Origin: Georgenia satyanarayanai | GTDB lineage: Bacteria; Actinomycetota; Actinomycetes; Actinomycetales; Actinomycetaceae | Reading direction: 5' to 3' | Assembly: GCF_009193135.1 (NCBI RefSeq) | Contig: NZ_VUKC01000006.1 | Location: forward strand, 124,001 to 188,000 | DNA length: 64,000 bases | Shown here: positions 34,349 through 45,643 of the stretch, in pieces | How the letters are laid out: the number at the start of each line of letters is the position of its first letter | Numbering within the stretch: position 1 is the first letter of the stretch | Made by a program: the position numbers and the translations under genes | The notes under the pieces: generated by a model | What the model was told of the DNA's origin: nothing | The model's database searches: none | What the model saw: the letters and a program-made list of their open reading frames with translations, nothing else

Positions 34349-34382
34349 GGCCCCTGACCTGCGCTTTCGCTGGTCAGGGGCC
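34349..34382 (-). terminator. Hairpin after tRNA-Val(GAC)
   Basis: An 11-bp perfect stem (GGCCCCTGACC with its complement, 34349-34359 and 34372-34382) with a 12-base loop lies ten bases beyond the tRNA 3' end in its transcription direction. A short pyrimidine-rich stretch follows. It resembles the terminator after the other tRNA-Val gene (36926-36958). It is either the chromosomal terminator or has been brought in with the att region. Confidence 0.65.
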
Positions 34383-34391
34383 TCTTCGATG

Positions 34392-34466
34392 TGGTGGGCG
34401 ATACTGGGATCGAACCAGTGACCTCTTCCGTGTCAGGGAAGCGCGCTACCGCTGCGCCAATCGCCC
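34392..34466 (-). tRNA. tRNA-Val (anticodon GAC), ICE attachment site
   Basis: A 75-base minus-strand tRNA, including an encoded CCA end (34392-34394). The acceptor stem pairs GGGCGAT with ATCGCCC, the anticodon loop reads CTGACAC, and the T-arm GGTTCGATCCC is intact. The integrase gene lies about 170 bases beyond its 3' end, which makes this the most probable attB target with the right ICE end here. The left end is not in the window. Confidence 0.95.
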
Positions 34467-34484
34467 TTTCGGGTACTGCTACCG

Positions 34485-34555
34485 AGGTGGCGACGGGATT
34501 CGAACCCGTGTGTACGGCTTTGCAGGCCGCTGCCTCGCCTCTCGGCCACGCCACC
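34485..34555 (-). tRNA. tRNA-Cys (anticodon GCA)
   Basis: A 71-base minus-strand tRNA with acceptor GGTGGCG, the anticodon arm CGGCC-TGCAAAG-CCG region carrying GCA, and T-arm GGGTTCGAATCCC. No CCA is encoded. It is transcribed together with the Gly and Val tRNAs, in the order Gly, Cys, Val on the minus strand. Confidence 0.95.
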
Positions 34556-34593
34556 CTGAGGCTTGTACTGCCCCACCGGGGGGTGGTACCTCG

Positions 34594-34666
34594 AGCGGAT
34601 GACGGGACTCGAACCCGCGACCCTCACCTTGGCAAGGTGATGCTCTACCAACTGAGCCACATCCGC
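34594..34666 (-). tRNA. tRNA-Gly (anticodon GCC)
   Basis: A 73-base minus-strand tRNA with acceptor GCGGATG, anticodon stem CACCT-TGCCAAG-GTG carrying GCC, and T-arm GGGTTCGAGTCCC. No CCA is encoded. It is the first of the three-tRNA cluster. Confidence 0.95.
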
Positions 34667-34738
34667 GTTGCTGCCGGGCTTCCCCGGCGGCGTTGCCAAC
34701 ATTAGCCCAGGGATGGACCGCTCGTCCAACTCGCCTAC

Positions 34739-34754
34739 TAGCGTGGCGCGGGTG
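34739..34754 (+). promoter_or_regulatory. Near-leaderless promoter of pabB-like gene
   Basis: TAGCGT (34739-34744) lies seven bases before GTG 34752, so transcription would begin at or next to the start codon. No ribosome binding site precedes it. This selects GTG 34752 over longer in-frame starts at 34713 or 34743. Confidence 0.5.
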
Positions 34755-35870
34755 ACCTCAGCAGCCCCGCCCGGGCACCTCCCGGAGCCCCGCGCGGACT
34801 TCCCCGGCGTGCGCGCCCGCGGCCTCGTCGAGTGCGCTGACCTGCGTAGACACCCGGACGCCCTGGCCTCCGGGTGGTGGGCGGTGGTGGCCGACTTCGA
34901 GGGCCGCATCACCGGTTGGCGCTTCGCCGACGTGACCCCCGACGTCCACGATGTGACAAGGACCACGGACCGTTCTGGACCGGCCGACGCCGCTGCCTGG
35001 GAGGGCCCCGCCCCCGCGTCCTGGCGCAGCTCCCTGGACGAGGCGGGGTACGTCGCGGCGGTCCGCCGGGTGCGGGAGGCGGTCCGCGAGGGGGAGGTCT
35101 ACCAGGCCAACATCTGCCGGGTGCTGTCCGCGCCGCTGGGCTCGGCGGCGGCCGAGCCGGACGCGACCGCACTCGCCGCGGTCCTGGCCGCCGGCAACCC
35201 CGCCCCCCACGCCGGGACGGTCCACGTCCCGCTCGGGGCGGCCGAGCGCCCGGTGTGGGTGGTCAGCGCCTCCCCCGAGCTCTTCCTGTCCGTCCAGGAC
35301 GGGCGGGTGCTCTCCGGCCCGATCAAGGGCACCGCCACCCGGGCGGAGGACCTGGGGGCGAAGGACCGCGCGGAGAACGTCATGATCACCGACCTCGTGC
35401 GCAACGACCTCCAGCGGGTCTGTCTCCCCGGCACGGTGGAGGTCCTCGACCTGTGCGCCGTGGAGCACCACCCCGGGCTCGTCCACCTCGTCTCGCGGGT
35501 GGGCGGCACCCTGCGCGACCCGCTCGACGCCGTCGGCTGGGCGGCCCTGCTCGGCGCCACCCTGCCACCCGCCTCCGTGAGCGGCGCCCCGAAGTCGAGC
35601 GCCCTGCGGCTCATCGCCGAGCTCGAGCCGCAGGCACGGGGCCCGTACTGCGGGGCGGTCGGGTGGGTCGACGCGGACGCGGGCCGGGCCGAGCTCGCCG
35701 TCGGGATCCGCACCTTCTGGTGGACCGCGCCCGCCGGCACCGGCGCGGGCACTCTTCGCTTCGGCACGGGCGCGGGCATCACGTGGGGCAGCGACCCGCA
35801 GGCCGAGTGGGAGGAGACCGAGCTCAAGGCGTCCCGCCTCGTGTCCCTCGCCTCGGCGCCGCCCCGCTGA
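34752..35870 (+). CDS. pabB: Chorismate-binding enzyme, aminodeoxychorismate synthase component I type
   Basis: A 372-residue protein of the anthranilate/aminodeoxychorismate/isochorismate synthase family. The catalytic landmarks are QANICRVLSAP, PELFLSVQDGRVLSGPIKGTATR, ENVMITDLVRNDLQRVC, LLGATLPPASVSGAPK and AVGWVDADAG. The PIKGT motif, instead of PIAGT, favours aminodeoxychorismate synthase (folate pathway) over anthranilate synthase. The following gene encodes a class IV aminotransferase that could act as aminodeoxychorismate lyase. The N-terminus (from GTG 34752) is shorter than full-length PabB, as in many actinobacterial forms. Confidence 0.85.
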   Translation: MTSAAPPGHLPEPRADFPGVRARGLVECADLRRHPDALASGWWAVVADFEGRITGWRFADVTPDVHDVTRTTDRSGPADAAAWEGPAPASWRSSLDEAGYVAAVRRVREAVREGEVYQANICRVLSAPLGSAAAEPDATALAAVLAAGNPAPHAGTVHVPLGAAERPVWVVSASPELFLSVQDGRVLSGPIKGTATRAEDLGAKDRAENVMITDLVRNDLQRVCLPGTVEVLDLCAVEHHPGLVHLVSRVGGTLRDPLDAVGWAALLGATLPPASVSGAPKSSALRLIAELEPQARGPYCGAVGWVDADAGRAELAVGIRTFWWTAPAGTGAGTLRFGTGAGITWGSDPQAEWEETELKASRLVSLASAPPR

Positions 35871-35942
35871 CCTGCCCCGCCCCCTACCTCCACACGCGAC
35901 TCGCTGCGGTCGCTGAGACCCCCGTGGTGGCACGCTGTGCCC

Positions 35943-36800
35943 ATGAGCACTCTCGTGTGGTTCGACGGTGAGGTCCGGCCCGCCGAGGAGCCCGTCGTCA
36001 CGGCCCTGGACCGGGGCCTCACGGTGGGCGACGGCGTCTTCGACACCTGCGTCGTCGTCTCCGGACGGCCGTTCGCGCTACGGCGCCACGTCGCCCGCCT
36101 CGTCCGCTCGGCCACCACCGCCGGGCTGCCCGTCCCGCCCGCGGACGTCGTCACGAGCGCCGCCCTCGACCTGGCCGCACGGCTCGAGGGCGGGAGCGGG
36201 CGGCTGCGAGTGACATGGACCGCCGGGCCCCTGCCGGCCGGGGCGGCGCGCGCCGACGCGAGCCCGACCCTCCTCCTCACCGCCTCCGCCGAACCCGTCC
36301 CCCACCCGGGCGCGGACGGACCGCGCCCGCGCACCGCCGTCGTCGTCGTGCCGTGGGTGCGCAACGAGCGGTCCCCCCTCGTCGGGGTGAAGTCCACCTC
36401 CTATGGGGAGAATGTCCTCGCCCTCGAGCACGCCCGCCGGCGGGGCGGGACGGAGGCGGTCCTCGCCAACACGCGGGAGGAGCTGTGCGAGGGGGCGGCG
36501 TCCAACGTCTTCCTCGAGGCCGACGGCGAGCTGCTCACGCCGCCGCTCGCCTCCGGCTGCCTGGCGGGCGTCACCCGCGAGCTCGTCCTCGAGTGGGCGC
36601 AGCAGGCCGGCCTGCCCGTGCGCGAGGCGGTCGTGCCGATGGCCCACTTCCTCGCGGCGGAGCACGCCGCCGTGACGTCCGCCACGCGCGGCATCGTCCC
36701 CGTGGACAGCATCGACGGCCGCGAGATCACGCCGGGGCCCGTGACGCTGCGGGTCCAGGAGCTCTACGCCGCCCGGGCCGCGGACGACCTCGACCCGTGA
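35943..36800 (+). CDS. pabC: Class IV aminotransferase, 4-amino-4-deoxychorismate lyase type
   Basis: A 285-residue PLP enzyme: VWFDGEVRPAEEPVVTALDRGLTVGDGVFDT at the N-terminus, the likely PLP lysine K150 in GVKSTSYGENVLALEHARRRGGTEAVLAN, and EGAASNVFLEADGELLTPPLASGCLAGVTR. Together with the adjacent pabB-like gene it would complete p-aminobenzoate formation. Branched-chain or D-amino-acid aminotransferase activity cannot be excluded by sequence alone. It starts at ATG 35943, with GTG 35937 as an in-frame alternative. Confidence 0.82.
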   Translation: MSTLVWFDGEVRPAEEPVVTALDRGLTVGDGVFDTCVVVSGRPFALRRHVARLVRSATTAGLPVPPADVVTSAALDLAARLEGGSGRLRVTWTAGPLPAGAARADASPTLLLTASAEPVPHPGADGPRPRTAVVVVPWVRNERSPLVGVKSTSYGENVLALEHARRRGGTEAVLANTREELCEGAASNVFLEADGELLTPPLASGCLAGVTRELVLEWAQQAGLPVREAVVPMAHFLAAEHAAVTSATRGIVPVDSIDGREITPGPVTLRVQELYAARAADDLDP

Positions 36801-36845
36801 GCGGTTTGGGGACGCGCCCGCCCGTGGGCTAACATCGTCCAGCGC

Positions 36846-36920
36846 GGGCGATTGGCTCAGTGGTAGAGCGCCTCGTTCACACCGAGGAGGTCACTGGTTC
36901 GAACCCAGTATCGCCCACCA
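36846..36920 (+). tRNA. tRNA-Val (anticodon CAC)
   Basis: A 75-base tRNA including encoded CCA. The anticodon stem CCTCG/CGAGG closes a loop TTCACAC with CAC. The 3' half from GAGGTCACTGGTTCGA onward is nearly identical to the tRNA-Val(GAC) gene at 34392 (one base differs in the T-loop region). A TAACAT -10-like element lies at 36831-36836, ten bases upstream. Confidence 0.95.
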
Positions 36921-36925
36921 GCGCA

Positions 36926-36958
36926 GCAGGGCCCCTGACCCGTGGTCAGGGGCCCTGC
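36926..36958 (+). terminator. Terminator after tRNA-Val(CAC)
   Basis: A 15-bp perfect stem (GCAGGGCCCCTGACC and its complement) with a three-base loop begins six bases after the tRNA CCA, followed by TCGTCTCC. Strong hairpin, weak T-run, typical of high-GC actinobacteria. Confidence 0.8.
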
Positions 36959-36970
36959 TCGTCTCCCGGC

Positions 36971-37606
36971 TCAGGCCGAGAGGTCGAGGACGTAGCGGTC
37001 CCCGCGCCTCTTGAAGCCCACCTGCTCGTAGTACGGCTCTGCGGTGTCGGGAGCGGAGGCCACCGCCCGGTAGCCGCGCTCCGCGAGGACCCCGCTGCGC
37101 CGGAACACGAAGCGGCCCGGGGAGAGGTCGCGGAAGCGCTCGGTGACGTAGTCCAGCTCGATCTGTGCCACGCCGTCCTCGTCGTGGACGACGACGCACC
37201 CGACCACCTCGTCCCCCGACATGATGACGAAGGCCTCCGCGTCCGCCGTCGGCGCGGTGAACCCGGGGTGGAAGCGGGCCACGTCGTCGCGGTGCCGCTC
37301 GACGAGCTGCGCGAGGAGCGGTCCGTGGGCCGGCACGTCGGCCACCGAGTACGACGCCGGGTCCTCCCGGCCCCGCAGCAGGCGTGTGAGGTTGATCACC
37401 TGGACGACGGCGAGGACGACGTTGAGGGCGACCACGGGCCACACCCCGAGCACCCCGTTGTAGAGCACCTGGACGAGGCAGCCGACGAGGTTGTACACGC
37501 GCAGACGCAGGATTCGCTGCTGCATCATCGACCAGACGACGATGCCCGAGCCGACCCAGCCGACCACCTCCAGCGCCACCTGCCAGCCCGGCGACAGATC
37601 GAGCAC
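36971..37606 (-). CDS. YgjV-like membrane protein fused to GNAT-like domain
   Basis: A 211-residue protein. The first ~80 residues are a three-helix membrane part (VALEVVGWVGSGIVVWSMMQQRILRLRVYNLVGCLVQVLYNGVLGVWPVVALNVVLAVVQVINL) like YgjV proteins. The remainder resembles a GNAT acyltransferase fragment: AFVIMSGDEVVGCVVVHDEDGVAQIELDYVTERFRDLSPGRFVF, then AEPYYEQVGFKRRGDRYVLDL. GAGGGAGG precedes GTG 37606. The soluble part is short for a complete GNAT, so catalytic activity is uncertain. It is divergent from glgX by 68 bases. Confidence 0.75.
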   Translation of the reverse strand: MLDLSPGWQVALEVVGWVGSGIVVWSMMQQRILRLRVYNLVGCLVQVLYNGVLGVWPVVALNVVLAVVQVINLTRLLRGREDPASYSVADVPAHGPLLAQLVERHRDDVARFHPGFTAPTADAEAFVIMSGDEVVGCVVVHDEDGVAQIELDYVTERFRDLSPGRFVFRRSGVLAERGYRAVASAPDTAEPYYEQVGFKRRGDRYVLDLSA

Positions 37607-37674
37607 GTGTCCTCCCTCGGACGTCGTCTCCGCATGGCGGGCCGAATCGGCCCAGCGGTGAGAACCTATCGCTC

Positions 37675-39795
37675 ATGCAGCCTTGGCCTGGACGTCCTTA
37701 CCCCCTGGGTGCCACTTTCGACGGCACCGGTACCAACTTTGCGCTCTTCTCCTCCGTCGCGGAACGGGTCGAGCTGTGCCTCCTCGACGAGGCCGGCAAC
37801 GAGGAGCGGATCGAGCTCACCGAGGTCGACGGTCACGTCTGGCACGGGTACCTGCGCGCCGCCCAGCCGGGTCAGCGCTACGGGTACCGCGTGCACGGGC
37901 CCTACGACCCGGAGAACGGGCACCGCTGTGACCCGTCCAAGCTCCTCCTCGACCCGTACGCCAAGGCGATCGACGGGCAGATCTCTACCGACCCCTCCCT
38001 GTACTCCTACCAGTTCGAGGACCCCACCCAGCGCAACACCGACGACTCCGCGCCGCACACGATGGTGTCGGTCGTCATCAACCCGTTCTTCGACTGGGAG
38101 TTCGACCGTCCGCCCGCCCACGAGTACCACGACTCGGTCATCTACGAGGCCCACGTCAAGGGCCTCACCGAGCTCCACCCGGAGGTCCCGGAGGAGCTGC
38201 GCGGTACCTACGCCGGCATCGCCCACCCGGCCGTCATCGACCACCTCACGGCCCTGGGGGTCACCGCCCTCGAGCTCATGCCGGTGCACCAGTTCGTCAA
38301 CGACCCCCACCTGCAGGAGAAGGGGCTGACCAACTACTGGGGCTACAACACCATCGGCTTCTTCGCGCCGCAGAACACCTACAGCTCCCTCGGTGGGGCG
38401 GGGCAGCAGGTGCAGGACTTCAAGACGATGGTCAAGGCGCTGCACGAGGCCAACATCGAGGTCATCCTCGACGTCGTCTACAACCACACGGCCGAGGGCA
38501 ACCACCTGGGCCCCACCCTGTCGTTCAAGGGCATCGACAACGCCTCGTACTACCGGCTCGTCGAGGACGACAAGGCGCACTACTTCGACACGACCGGCAC
38601 GGGCAACTCGCTGCTCATGCGCTCCCCGCACACGCTCCAGATGATCATGGACTCGCTGCGGTACTGGATCACCGAGATGCACGTCGACGGCTTCCGCTTC
38701 GACCTCGCCTCGACGCTCGCGCGCGAGCTCCACGCCGTGGACCGCCTCTCGTCCTTCTTCGACATCATCCAGCAGGACCCGGTCATCTCCCAGGTCAAGC
38801 TCATCGCCGAGCCGTGGGACCTCGGCGAGGGCGGTTACCAGGTCGGTGGGTTCCCCCCGCTGTGGACGGAGTGGAACGGGCGCTACCGCGACACCGTCCG
38901 CGACTACTGGCGCGGCGAGCCGGCGACCCTCGCGGAGTTCGCCAGCCGCATCACCGGCTCGGCCGACCTCTACGAGCACTCCGGCCGCCGGCCGATGGCC
39001 TCGATTAACTTCGTCACCGCCCACGACGGCTTCACCATGCGCGACCTCGTCTCCTACAACGAGAAGCACAACGAGGCCAACGGCGAGGACAACAACGACG
39101 GCGAGGAGCACAACCGCTCGTGGAACAGCGGCGCGGAGGGTGAGACCGAGGATCCCGAGGTCCGCGCGCTGCGCCTGCGCCGGCACCGCAACTTCCTCGC
39201 CACGCTCCTGTTCTCCCAGGGCGTGCCGATGATCGCCCACGGTGACGAGCTCGGCCGCACGCAGCAGGGCAACAACAACGTCTACTGCCAGGACAACGAG
39301 CTGGCGTGGGTGGACTGGAACCTCGGCGACGAGCAGGTGCACCTCCTGGACTTCGCCCAGCGGATGGTCCACTTCCGCATGGCCCATCCCGTGCTGCGCC
39401 GTCGCCGGTTCTTCGCCGGCGACCCCGGCCACGGCGGCCAGTCCGAGGTGGGCGAGATCGCCTGGCTCAAGCCATCGGCCGAGCCGATGGAGGACGAGGA
39501 CTGGGACCAGTCCCACGCCCGGTCGATCTCGATCTTCTACAACGGTGACGCGATCCCCGAGCCGGACGCCCGTGGCGAGCGGGTGTCCGACGACAACCTC
39601 CTCGTCATGCTCAACGCGGCCGCCGAGCCCGTCACGTTCACCATCCCCGACGAGGGGTTCGGGGCGGTGTGGCGCATGGCGATCAACACCGACCCGACGC
39701 ACACGGAGAACGGGGACTACCACCCCGGGGACACCCTCGAGGTGCTGCCCCACAACACCGTCATCCTCGTGTGCCCGCGCGAGGAGGAGGCGTGA
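37675..39795 (+). CDS. glgX: Glycogen debranching enzyme / isoamylase-type
   Basis: A 706-residue GH13 protein with an N-terminal CBM48 (about 10-105) and a catalytic barrel. The nucleophile is D343 in DGFRFDLAS and the acid E379 in AEPWDLGEGGYQVGGFPPLWTEWNGRYRD, with FVTAHDGFTMRDLVSYNEKHNEANGE as the conserved His/Asp region. It removes alpha-1,6 branches to release linear maltooligosaccharides, feeding TreY and TreZ encoded downstream. The stop overlaps the GTG of treY. glgX-treY-treZ is a common actinobacterial trehalose operon. Confidence 0.95.
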   Translation: MQPWPGRPYPLGATFDGTGTNFALFSSVAERVELCLLDEAGNEERIELTEVDGHVWHGYLRAAQPGQRYGYRVHGPYDPENGHRCDPSKLLLDPYAKAIDGQISTDPSLYSYQFEDPTQRNTDDSAPHTMVSVVINPFFDWEFDRPPAHEYHDSVIYEAHVKGLTELHPEVPEELRGTYAGIAHPAVIDHLTALGVTALELMPVHQFVNDPHLQEKGLTNYWGYNTIGFFAPQNTYSSLGGAGQQVQDFKTMVKALHEANIEVILDVVYNHTAEGNHLGPTLSFKGIDNASYYRLVEDDKAHYFDTTGTGNSLLMRSPHTLQMIMDSLRYWITEMHVDGFRFDLASTLARELHAVDRLSSFFDIIQQDPVISQVKLIAEPWDLGEGGYQVGGFPPLWTEWNGRYRDTVRDYWRGEPATLAEFASRITGSADLYEHSGRRPMASINFVTAHDGFTMRDLVSYNEKHNEANGEDNNDGEEHNRSWNSGAEGETEDPEVRALRLRRHRNFLATLLFSQGVPMIAHGDELGRTQQGNNNVYCQDNELAWVDWNLGDEQVHLLDFAQRMVHFRMAHPVLRRRRFFAGDPGHGGQSEVGEIAWLKPSAEPMEDEDWDQSHARSISIFYNGDAIPEPDARGERVSDDNLLVMLNAAAEPVTFTIPDEGFGAVWRMAINTDPTHTENGDYHPGDTLEVLPHNTVILVCPREEEA

Positions 39796-42306
39796 GCAGC
39801 CCTCAGCCCACCGCCGCCTCCCGCCACCTGCCCTCGCCGGGCCACCGCCTGCCGGTGAGCACCTACCGGCTCCAGCTGGGACCGGACCTCGGCTTCGCCG
39901 ACGCCGAGGCGCTCGTGCCCTACCTCGCCGGTCTCGGTGTCACGGACCTGTACCTGTCCCCCGTCCTCGAGGCGGCGCCGGGGTCGACGCACGGCTACGA
40001 CGTCGTCGACCACAGCCGCATCTCGGCCGTCATGGGCGGCCGAGAAGGCCTCGAGCGCCTGTGCACGACGGCGCACGCGGCGGGGCTGGGAGTCGTCGTC
40101 GACGTCGTGCCCAACCACATGGCCGTCCCGACGCCCACGTGGCACAACCGGGCGCTGTGGTCTGTCCTCAAGGACGGGCCGGACTCCCCCTACGCGGGGT
40201 GGTTCGACGTCGACCTCGGGTCCGAGCGGCCCGGGATCCTCATGCCCGTGCTCGGCGAGCGGGTCGGGGCCGCCCTGGCCGGGGGTGAGCTGCGCGTGGA
40301 GCAGATGGTCGTGCCGAGCGAGCCCGAGCTCGGCGCGCAGCCGGTGCTGCGGTACTACGAGCACACCTTCCCCGTGCGGCCGAGCACCGAGCACCTGCCG
40401 CTGGCCGAGCTGCTCGAGCGGCAGTTCTACCGGCTGTCCTACTGGCGGGTGGCCGACGAGGAGCTCAACTACCGCCGCTTCTTCGACGTCGACACCCTCG
40501 CCGCGCTGCGCGTCGAGGACCCCGACGTCTTCGACGCGAGCCACGCCCTGCTCCTCGACCTCATGCGCTCCGGTCACATCGACGCCCTGCGCATCGACCA
40601 CCCCGACGGCCTGGCCGACCCGCGCGGCTACTTCGAGCGGCTCGACGAGGCCACCGGCGGTGCCTGGGTCGTGGCCGAGAAGATCCTCGAGGGCGAGGAG
40701 ACCCTCGCCCCGGACTGGCCCGCGGCCGGCACCACCGGGTACGACGCCGCCTGGCGGATCAACTCCGTCCTGACCGACCCCTCCGGCTCCGGCGCGCTGG
40801 GCACCGCGATGTCCGAGATCGCCGGCGACTCCCGCGGCGAGTTGGCCGACATGATCACCGCCGCCAAGCGGCAGATCATCGGCACCTCGCTGTACGCCGA
40901 GGTCCACCGCCTCGCGACGATCCTGCGCGAGCTGTGCGACGACGACGTGCGTCTGCGGGACCACACCTACCGGTCCCTCGAGGACTGCGTCGTCGAGCTC
41001 CTCGTCGCGTTCGACCGCTACCGCGCCTACGTCGTGCCCGGCGAGCCCGCGCCGCAGATGAGCGAGCGCGTGGTGCGCGAGGCCGCCGAGGAGGCCCGCG
41101 CCCGGCTGGACGAGGACCGCCACGAGACGCTGGACGTCGTCGTCGACCTCGTCCTGGGGCACGAGGTCGGCAGCGCCGGCCGGACCCAGGACGCCCGCCG
41201 CGCCGAGCTCATCGTCCGCTTCCAGCAGACCTGCGGCGCGGTCATGGCCAAGGGCGTGGAGGACACCGCGTACTACCGGTGGACGCACCTGGTGAGCCTG
41301 TGCGAGGTGGGCGGCTCCCCCCGCCGCTTCGGCATCAGCGTCGACGAGCTCCACGCGTGGGTCGCCCAGACCATCACCGCGCACCCGGCGACGATGACCG
41401 CGGGCAGCACCCACGACACCAAGCGCGGGGAGGACGTGCGCGCCCGCATCGGCGTGCTCTCGGAGTACGCCGAGGAGTGGCTGGTGCTCGTGCGCCGGCT
41501 GCGCGAGGCGACGGCGGACATCCGTCCCGCGGACCTCGACGGACGCGCCGAGAACCTCCTGTGGCAGGTGCTCGTCGGGACGTGGACCGACTCCGACCCG
41601 ATGACCGCCGAGCGCCTGCGCGGCTACCTCGTCAAGGCGGTGCGCGAGCAGAAGTCCTGGACGACGTGGACCGACCCGGACACCGTCCGCGAGGGCGCCC
41701 TGCTCGACTACGCGGCCGCCCTCCTGGAGCACCCGGCCGTCGTCGAGGCCCTCACCGAGTGGGAGCGGACGACGGCGCAGGCCGTGCGCGCCGCCGTGCT
41801 CGGCACGAAGCTGCTCCAGCTCACCGTGCTGGGTGTCGCCGACGTCTACCAGGGCACCGAGGTGACCCGCACGTCGCTCGTCGACCCGGACAACCGGCGC
41901 CCGGTGGACTTCACCGAGCTCGCCCGGCAGCTCGACCGTCTCGACGACGGCGCCACGCCCAGCACGCTGGACGAGGTCAAGCTCGCGCTCACCGCCCGGG
42001 CGCTGCGCCTGCGTCGCCGGGAGGCCGCCGCCTTCGTCGGAGCCTCCTCGCAGTACCTGCCGCTGCCCTCGTCGACCGGCCACGCCATCGCCTTCGCGCG
42101 CGGCGACGACTCCGGCCCGCGGGCCGTCACGGTCGTCACCCGCCTCGCCCGCGGGCTCGACGCCCTCGGCGGTTTCGGTGAGCACACCGTCGTCCTGCCC
42201 GAGGGGCGGTGGCGCGACGTCCTCACCGGACGCGAGGTGCCCGGAGGCTCGTGCCGTCTCGCCGACCTCCTCGACCCTCACCCCGTCGCACTGCTGGAGA
42301 GAGCCG

Positions 42307-42314
<8 letters not shown>
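39792..42314 (+). CDS. treY: Maltooligosyl trehalose synthase
   Basis: An 840-residue GH13 enzyme: VSTYRLQLGPDLGFADAEALVPYLAGLGVTDLYLSPVLEAAPGSTHGYDVVDHSRIS at the N-terminus is the TreY signature, followed by VVDVVPNHMAV, IDALRIDHPDGLADPRGYF (nucleophile Asp) and VVAEKILEGEETL (acid Glu), then TAGSTHDTKRGEDVRAR. It converts the reducing end of maltooligosaccharides to a trehalose linkage. GTG 39792 overlaps the glgX stop; its own end overlaps treZ by eight bases. Confidence 0.95.
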
Positions 42315-44073
<1,759 letters not shown>

Positions 44074-44202
44074 GGCCCCGCCCCCGCCCGCCCGCCCCCG
44101 CCCCTTTCCGCCGGGGCGCACATATGGTCGTCTGGACGCACCTCCGGACGACTCCGGCCGGACCGATGTGCGTCCCGGAGGACCGAGACACCTGGAGGAC
44201 CA

Positions 44203-44688
44203 GTGACGCAGACCGTCGTCATCCTGACCGAGGACACCCTGCTCGACACCGATGTGGCACAGATCGTCGAGCACTACGCGGAGCGAGACGTGCGCTTCGA
44301 GGTGCTCGTCCCGGCGGACACCGACCACCACGTCCTCCGGGAGGTCGTCAACGACCTCGGTCTGCTCGACCTGCGCCGGCTCTGGCACGACATCACCAAC
44401 CCGGACCCGGACGACCGTCAGGCTCGGACGGAGGCCGCCGAGGCGCTCCGGCTCTCCCTCGCGCTGCTCGAGGCCGCCGGGGCGACGGCGGACGGTGTGG
44501 TTGTCGCCGACGACCCGCTGCCAGCCCTCAGCCAAGCCGTGGCCAACCACAGGGCCTTCGAGGTGATCGTCGTGACGACCCCCAAGCTCCTCGACGACAC
44601 CCTCCGCCGCGACTGGGCGAGCCGAGCCCGCGAGGCGCTGGGAGTCCCGGTGCTCCACCTCTACACGGGCAGCAGCATCGTCGGCTGA
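44203..44688 (+). CDS. Hypothetical protein, Rossmann-like (USP-like)
   Basis: A 161-residue soluble protein with alternating beta strands and helices: QTVVILTEDTLLDTDVAQIVEHYAERDVRFEVLVPADTDHH at the start and FEVIVVTTPKLLDDTLRRDWASRAREALGVPVLHLYTGSS at the end, like a universal-stress-type fold. GGAGGACCA precedes GTG 44203. Upstream, TATGGT (44123-44128) is a candidate -10 and a 9-bp hairpin (44127-44135/44144-44152) lies in the region of the transcription start. Function unknown. Confidence 0.7.
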   Translation: MTQTVVILTEDTLLDTDVAQIVEHYAERDVRFEVLVPADTDHHVLREVVNDLGLLDLRRLWHDITNPDPDDRQARTEAAEALRLSLALLEAAGATADGVVVADDPLPALSQAVANHRAFEVIVVTTPKLLDDTLRRDWASRAREALGVPVLHLYTGSSIVG

Positions 44689-44713
44689 CCCGTCCCCGTC
44701 CGGGGGCGCGAGG

Positions 44714-45643
44714 TCAGGCGGTGAAGCGCACGCGCACGAGTCGCTCGGACTCCTCCCAGAGCCTGCGGGCATCGTCCATGTTCGCCATCGGGCCCCACTG
44801 CGGCAGCAGCGCGGGCGGACCGCTCAGCGTGCGACGCGGCCCGTAGAACTGGTCACCCGCTGACGCCGGGTCCGTCGCCGCCACCACGGCGGGAAGAGCT
44901 GCGGACTCGGCGGTCCCGGCGATGCCGAGGCGTGAGAGAAGTCGGATCGCACGACGCCCGCCGGTCTCTCGCTCCCGCCCCATGCCCGGCTGCGCGGCGA
45001 GGAGGTTCGTGGGTGAGACGCCCGGGTGAGCCACGTTGCTGGAGATCCCCCACCCTGCGGCCCTGCTCCGCGCGTCGAGCTCGCGGGCGAAGAGCGCGAC
45101 GGCGATCTTGGACTGGCGGTAGGCCCTCATGGCGTCATAGCCGGTCTCCCAGTTCAGGTCCGCCCAGTTCATCTCCCCACTCCTCGCCGCGATGCTCGTC
45201 TGGTGGGTGACCCTTGCCCCGCCCTCCCTGAGTAGCGGCAGCAGCCCCAGGGTGAGCGCGAAGTGACCGAGGTGGTTGGTGCCGAGCTGGAGCTCGAACC
45301 CGTCCGCCGTGATCTGGCGCTCCGGCGGCGTCATGACGCCCGCGTTGTTGACGAGGATGTCGATCGGGCGCCCCTCCGAGCTGAGCCGGTCCACCAGCCC
45401 GGCCACGGACTCGAGGGACGACAGGTCCAGGGCGCGTGTCGTGACCGTGGCGCCCGGGACCTGTCCGCGGATGCGGGCCGCTGCGGCATCACCCTTGATC
45501 GCCGATCGCACGGGCATGACGACCTCGGCGCCTGCCCTGGCCAGACAGGTGGCGATGACCTGCCCGATGCCGTCGCTGGCGCCCGTGACCACCGCGATCG
45601 AGCCGCTGAGGTCGGGGACCGATGTACCGGAGCTGTGTGCCAT
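44714..45643 (-). CDS. Short-chain dehydrogenase/reductase
   Basis: A 309-residue SDR with NAD(P)-binding TGASDGIG (about residues 20-27), NNAGVM, and the catalytic YRQSK (Tyr and Lys) in [26 protein letters not shown]. It resembles retinol dehydrogenase-like SDRs. ATG 45643 has AAGGACGG upstream and is preferred to ATG/GTG 45697. It is divergent from the XRE-family regulator gene, which probably controls it. The substrate is unknown. Confidence 0.88.
   Translation of the reverse strand: MAHSSGTSVPDLSGSIAVVTGASDGIGQVIATCLARAGAEVVMPVRSAIKGDAAAARIRGQVPGATVTTRALDLSSLESVAGLVDRLSSEGRPIDILVNNAGVMTPPERQITADGFELQLGTNHLGHFALTLGLLPLLREGGARVTHQTSIAARSGEMNWADLNWETGYDAMRAYRQSKIAVALFARELDARSRAAGWGISSNVAHPGVSPTNLLAAQPGMGRERETGGRRAIRLLSRLGIAGTAESAALPAVVAATDPASAGDQFYGPRRTLSGPPALLPQWGPMANMDDARRLWEESERLVRVRFTA

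Noticed and set aside
44127-44152. Hairpin upstream of the USP-like gene considered as a riboswitch
   Set aside because: Only a single 9-bp imperfect stem is visible, with no conserved aptamer architecture that I recognise.
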